From Hyphomicrobiales bacterium (GTDB lineage Bacteria; Pseudomonadota; Alphaproteobacteria; Rhizobiales; Xanthobacteraceae): a stretch of DNA of 64,000 bases. The notes below the pieces were generated by a model, which was not told the origin of the DNA, did not search any database, and saw nothing but the letters and a program-made list of their open reading frames with translations. This document shows, in pieces, positions 61,755-64,000 of the stretch; the stretch's first letter is position 1, and the number at the start of each line of letters is the position of its first letter. The position numbers were made by a program, and so were the translations under genes. The DNA lies in NCBI GenBank assembly GCA_009377755.1, contig WHTM01000022.1, positions 16,029 to 80,028 on the forward strand, read 5' to 3'.

Positions 61755-62780
61755 ATGGCGTTCGATCTGAGCACGCTCCGCCGGGATTATGGCGAACCCG
61801 AGCTTGAGGCGTATGCCTGCCGGACGAATTGTGCCCTGTTCGACTATTCGTTTATCGGTCGCGCACGGCTCGATGGACCCGGCGCCCTCGACGCCGTCCG
61901 GCAACTGACGAGAAGGCCGCTGACGGGCCTGCTGCCCGGACAAATCCGCTACGCGCTGCGAGCCGATTCGAACGGCCACCTGCTCTCGGATCTGACCGTT
62001 TGGCGACACGGCAAGACCCGTTACGAAGTGATGAGCGGCCGGTCCGATGACATTTCGGATCTCGTTGTCGCCGCTTGGCCCGGTTGCGAGGCGGAAGACT
62101 TGAGCGCCCGGACGTCGATCATCGCGGTGCAGGGACCGGGCTCGCTCCATGCCCTTGCGGGCCTAACCGATGCGGGCGCGACTGCGAAGCTCGACTATTT
62201 CACCTTCATGCCGATCAGAATTTGCAATGTGCACTGCCTGGTCGGCAGGCTCGGCTACACGGCGAGCCTGGCTTCGAAATTATGCTGCCACGCCCTGCGG
62301 CACCGGAACTCTGGGACCTGCTGGCGCGGCGGGCGCGACCCGCCGGCTTTGCCGCGGCCGACATGCTGCGGATCGAGGCGGGCTTCGTGCTGTTTGCGAA
62401 TGAGTTCGCCTTCCGGTGACGGCGCGGGAGGCTTGCCTCGAGCGCTTCGCCGGTTTGTGTGGTGCGCCAAAAGAGCCGGAGATCACCCTCGTCTGCTTTC
62501 GGGCGAACACTCGCGAGAAGCCCGTTCTGTCGCGGCCCGGAGCACCTGTCCTTCGCCCAACCGGTCGGGAATGATCACCGTCACCTCAGCTTGTCACAGC
62601 CTGCAGGCTGGCGGCACGCTCGGGCTGGGCTACGCATTACGATCCGACCTGATTGCGGGCGTGCCGTTGCACGATCCAACCGGTGCGTTTGCCGATATTC
62701 GACTTGCCTCGTTGCCCTTCTTCGATCCGCAAAAGCGTCGTCCTCGAACGCCGTGGACGGCACCGGAGCATGGCCAGTGA
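61755..62780 (+). pseudogene. GcvT-like aminomethyltransferase gene with three frameshifts
   Basis: The frame opens MAFDLSTLRRDYGEPELEAY and shows the folate-binding type LFDYSFIGRARLDGPGAL and TSIIAVQGPGSLHALAGL. At about 62259 one base is missing (GYTG-EPGFEIMLP), shifting to the frame with ADMLRIEAGFVLFANEF. At about 62415 a second base is missing (FAF-PVTAREACLERFAGL). At about 62570 a third shift returns to the first frame, ITVTSACHSLQAGGTLGLGY, to the stop. Without the shifts it would be a normal protein of about 342 residues. Confidence 0.85.
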
Positions 62781-62959
62781 TCCGGCTTCATAGGCATTGG
62801 CAAACGCCTGATAGAAACTGCGTATTTGACTTGATGCGACGCGAGGACGCCCACTCGATAGCCGAGGACCAAACGTCGGCATGCTCGGGTCGCCGAAGCT
62901 GTTCACGCGTCTGTTTACGATCCCGTTGGCTCCATTATTTCAATCAATGCAGGACCGTC
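62781..62959. other. Short gap before PanB-like gene
   Basis: No protein-like frame is seen. AGGA at 62950-62953 is the ribosome site of the next gene. Confidence 0.4.
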
Positions 62960-63883
62960 ATGGCTGAACCCGCACCACGCAAGGAAGCTGCCCCGCGCCG
63001 GAAGGTGACGATCAACACGCTGATGGCCAAGATGCGCAGAGGCGAGCAGATCACGCAGCTTGCCGCCTACGACTACCGCACGGCGGTCGTTTCCGATCGC
63101 CTCGGCATGGACATCCTGTGCGTCTCCGACACCGGCGGCATGATCTTGTTCGGGCATCAGAGCACGGTCGCCGTCAGCTTCGACGAGGTGATGATGATGG
63201 CTAAGGCCATCGACCGCGGTTCGAAATACGGTCTGCGCATGGTCGACATGCCGTACTGGAGCTTCCACGTGTCCAAGGAGCAGGCCGTCGCCAACGCCGG
63301 CCGATTCGTGCACGAGGCCAACGCTGAAGTGATGAAGTGCGAAGGCAACCGGCATCACGCCAAGAACATCGAAGCGATCGTGCAGGCGGGCATTCCAGTC
63401 CAGGGCCACATCGGCATCACGCCGATGCGCATGCCGCAGCTTGGCGGTTTCGTCGCCCAGGGCAAGACTGCACAGCGGGCGACGGAGCTGGTGGACGATG
63501 CGAAGGCCTTCGTGGATGCCGGCTGCTTCTCGATTCTCTGCGAAGTCACGACCTCGGAAGTCGCCGAGTATCTTGCACAAACACTGCCGGTACCGGTGAT
63601 CAGTCTCGGCGCCGGCAACTGTGCGCACGGTGTGCACATCATTTCCTCGGATCTCTTCCACCTCTGGGAAGAGCACGTGCCGCGCCATTCGCGCATTTAC
63701 ACCGACCTGATTCCGATCATAGAGGATGTCATCAGCCGGTACATGGCCGACGTCCGCAGCCGCAACTATCCCGGCCCGAAAGAGACGGTCTTCATGGAAC
63801 CCGAGGAGCTCACGAAGTTCGCCAAGGACATGAAGTGGGAGAAGAAGCTCGACGAGATAGGCGCGCTGAAGCAATCGGCCTGA
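62960..63883 (+). CDS. Divergent ketopantoate hydroxymethyltransferase (PanB) family protein
   Basis: A 307-residue TIM-barrel protein of the PanB family (PF02548). It has LAAYDYRTAVVSDRLGMDIL, KCEGNRHHAKNIEAIVQAGIPVQGHIGITPM and the late VPVISLGAGNCAHGVHIISSD. In standard PanB the metal site reads VGDSLGMV; here it is VSDTGGMI, keeping the aspartate but changing the rest. So the activity may differ: a phosphoenolpyruvate mutase-like or other C-C lyase role is possible. ATG 62960 begins the family-like part. Confidence 0.82.
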   Translation: MAEPAPRKEAAPRRKVTINTLMAKMRRGEQITQLAAYDYRTAVVSDRLGMDILCVSDTGGMILFGHQSTVAVSFDEVMMMAKAIDRGSKYGLRMVDMPYWSFHVSKEQAVANAGRFVHEANAEVMKCEGNRHHAKNIEAIVQAGIPVQGHIGITPMRMPQLGGFVAQGKTAQRATELVDDAKAFVDAGCFSILCEVTTSEVAEYLAQTLPVPVISLGAGNCAHGVHIISSDLFHLWEEHVPRHSRIYTDLIPIIEDVISRYMADVRSRNYPGPKETVFMEPEELTKFAKDMKWEKKLDEIGALKQSA

Positions 63884-64000
63884 CGCGCCTATAGCGCGAC
63901 AATCAGGATGAGAACGGCGCGGCAATCTGGATGAGACGAGGCAGCCGTGTGCGGTGATGATTGACGCTGGCCGCCGTCTTGGCAAGCGTTTTGATTGACG
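63884..64000. other. End of window, no feature seen
   Basis: The last 117 bases after the PanB-like stop contain no frame or repeat that I can support. Confidence 0.4.

Overview
The window is high-GC DNA, clearly from an alphaproteobacterium. Protein types (FixJ-type regulator, TAXI/TTT/NMT1 binding proteins, GTA-like tail proteins, GTAG-footed REP palindromes) suggest the order Hyphomicrobiales (Rhizobiales), near Xanthobacteraceae/Nitrobacteraceae. That placement is inference from gene content, not a database result. No rRNA, tRNA or CRISPR array was recognised.

Region 1 (1 to about 22,035) is the late half of a transposable (Mu-like) prophage. The head module is Mu-type: end of a gp27-like gene, terminase gp28, portal gp29, gp30/F, protease-scaffold gp32, decoration protein, major head gp34, gp35, gp36, gpG and DUF1834. 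The tail module is lambda/GTA-type: tube, G/GT chaperones with a -1 frameshift site, tape measure, DUF2460, DUF2163, NlpC/P60, a giant TIM-barrel tail protein and two fibre proteins. Genes are packed head to tail with ATGA overlaps. Exceptions are two reverse-strand membrane-protein genes (morons), an acyl-carrier-like protein lacking the phosphopantetheine serine, and several chromosomal REP-type palindromes that have entered the prophage. The early region, transposase and left end lie outside the window; a hairpin at 22012-22035 closes the last late gene.

Region 2 (22.2-33 kb) is chromosomal: an outer-membrane channel with a periplasmic alkylsulfatase, a decayed methyltransferase, AlaX and SseA (reverse strand), a glycosyltransferase-like protein, a cysteine synthase, and two MetE-type methyltransferases.

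Region 3 (32.3-37.1 kb, reverse strand) holds TerC and a Ca2+/Na+ exchanger. Each is preceded by the same structured leader, whose internal hairpin covaries; this is the best candidate here for an undescribed regulatory RNA. A MASE1 histidine kinase with a FixJ-type regulator follows.

Region 4 (37.3-42.6 kb) is a TAXI-TRAP locus: three paralogous binding proteins, one intact fused permease, and a fossil of a second permease after binding protein 2. It is divergent from the two-component system, which may control it.

Region 5 (42.6-50.8 kb) has an NMT1-like binding protein without signal peptide, a divergent DapA-family lyase, a dead REP-associated transposase among its REPs, then 3-hydroxyanthranilate dioxygenase, an M24 hydrolase and a TctBAC transporter.

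Region 6 (50.9-58.5 kb) has a glucokinase fragment, a trehalose operon otsB-GH15-otsA, a Ku fragment, and a universal stress protein with a DASS transporter.

Region 7 (58.7-64 kb) has an unknown protein, a LysR regulator, a TauE exporter, a GcvT-like gene broken by three small indels, and a divergent PanB. Many genes in regions 2-7 are transport or catabolic; the number of fossils (methyltransferase, permease, RAYT, Glk, Ku, GcvT-like) marks this as an actively decaying stretch.
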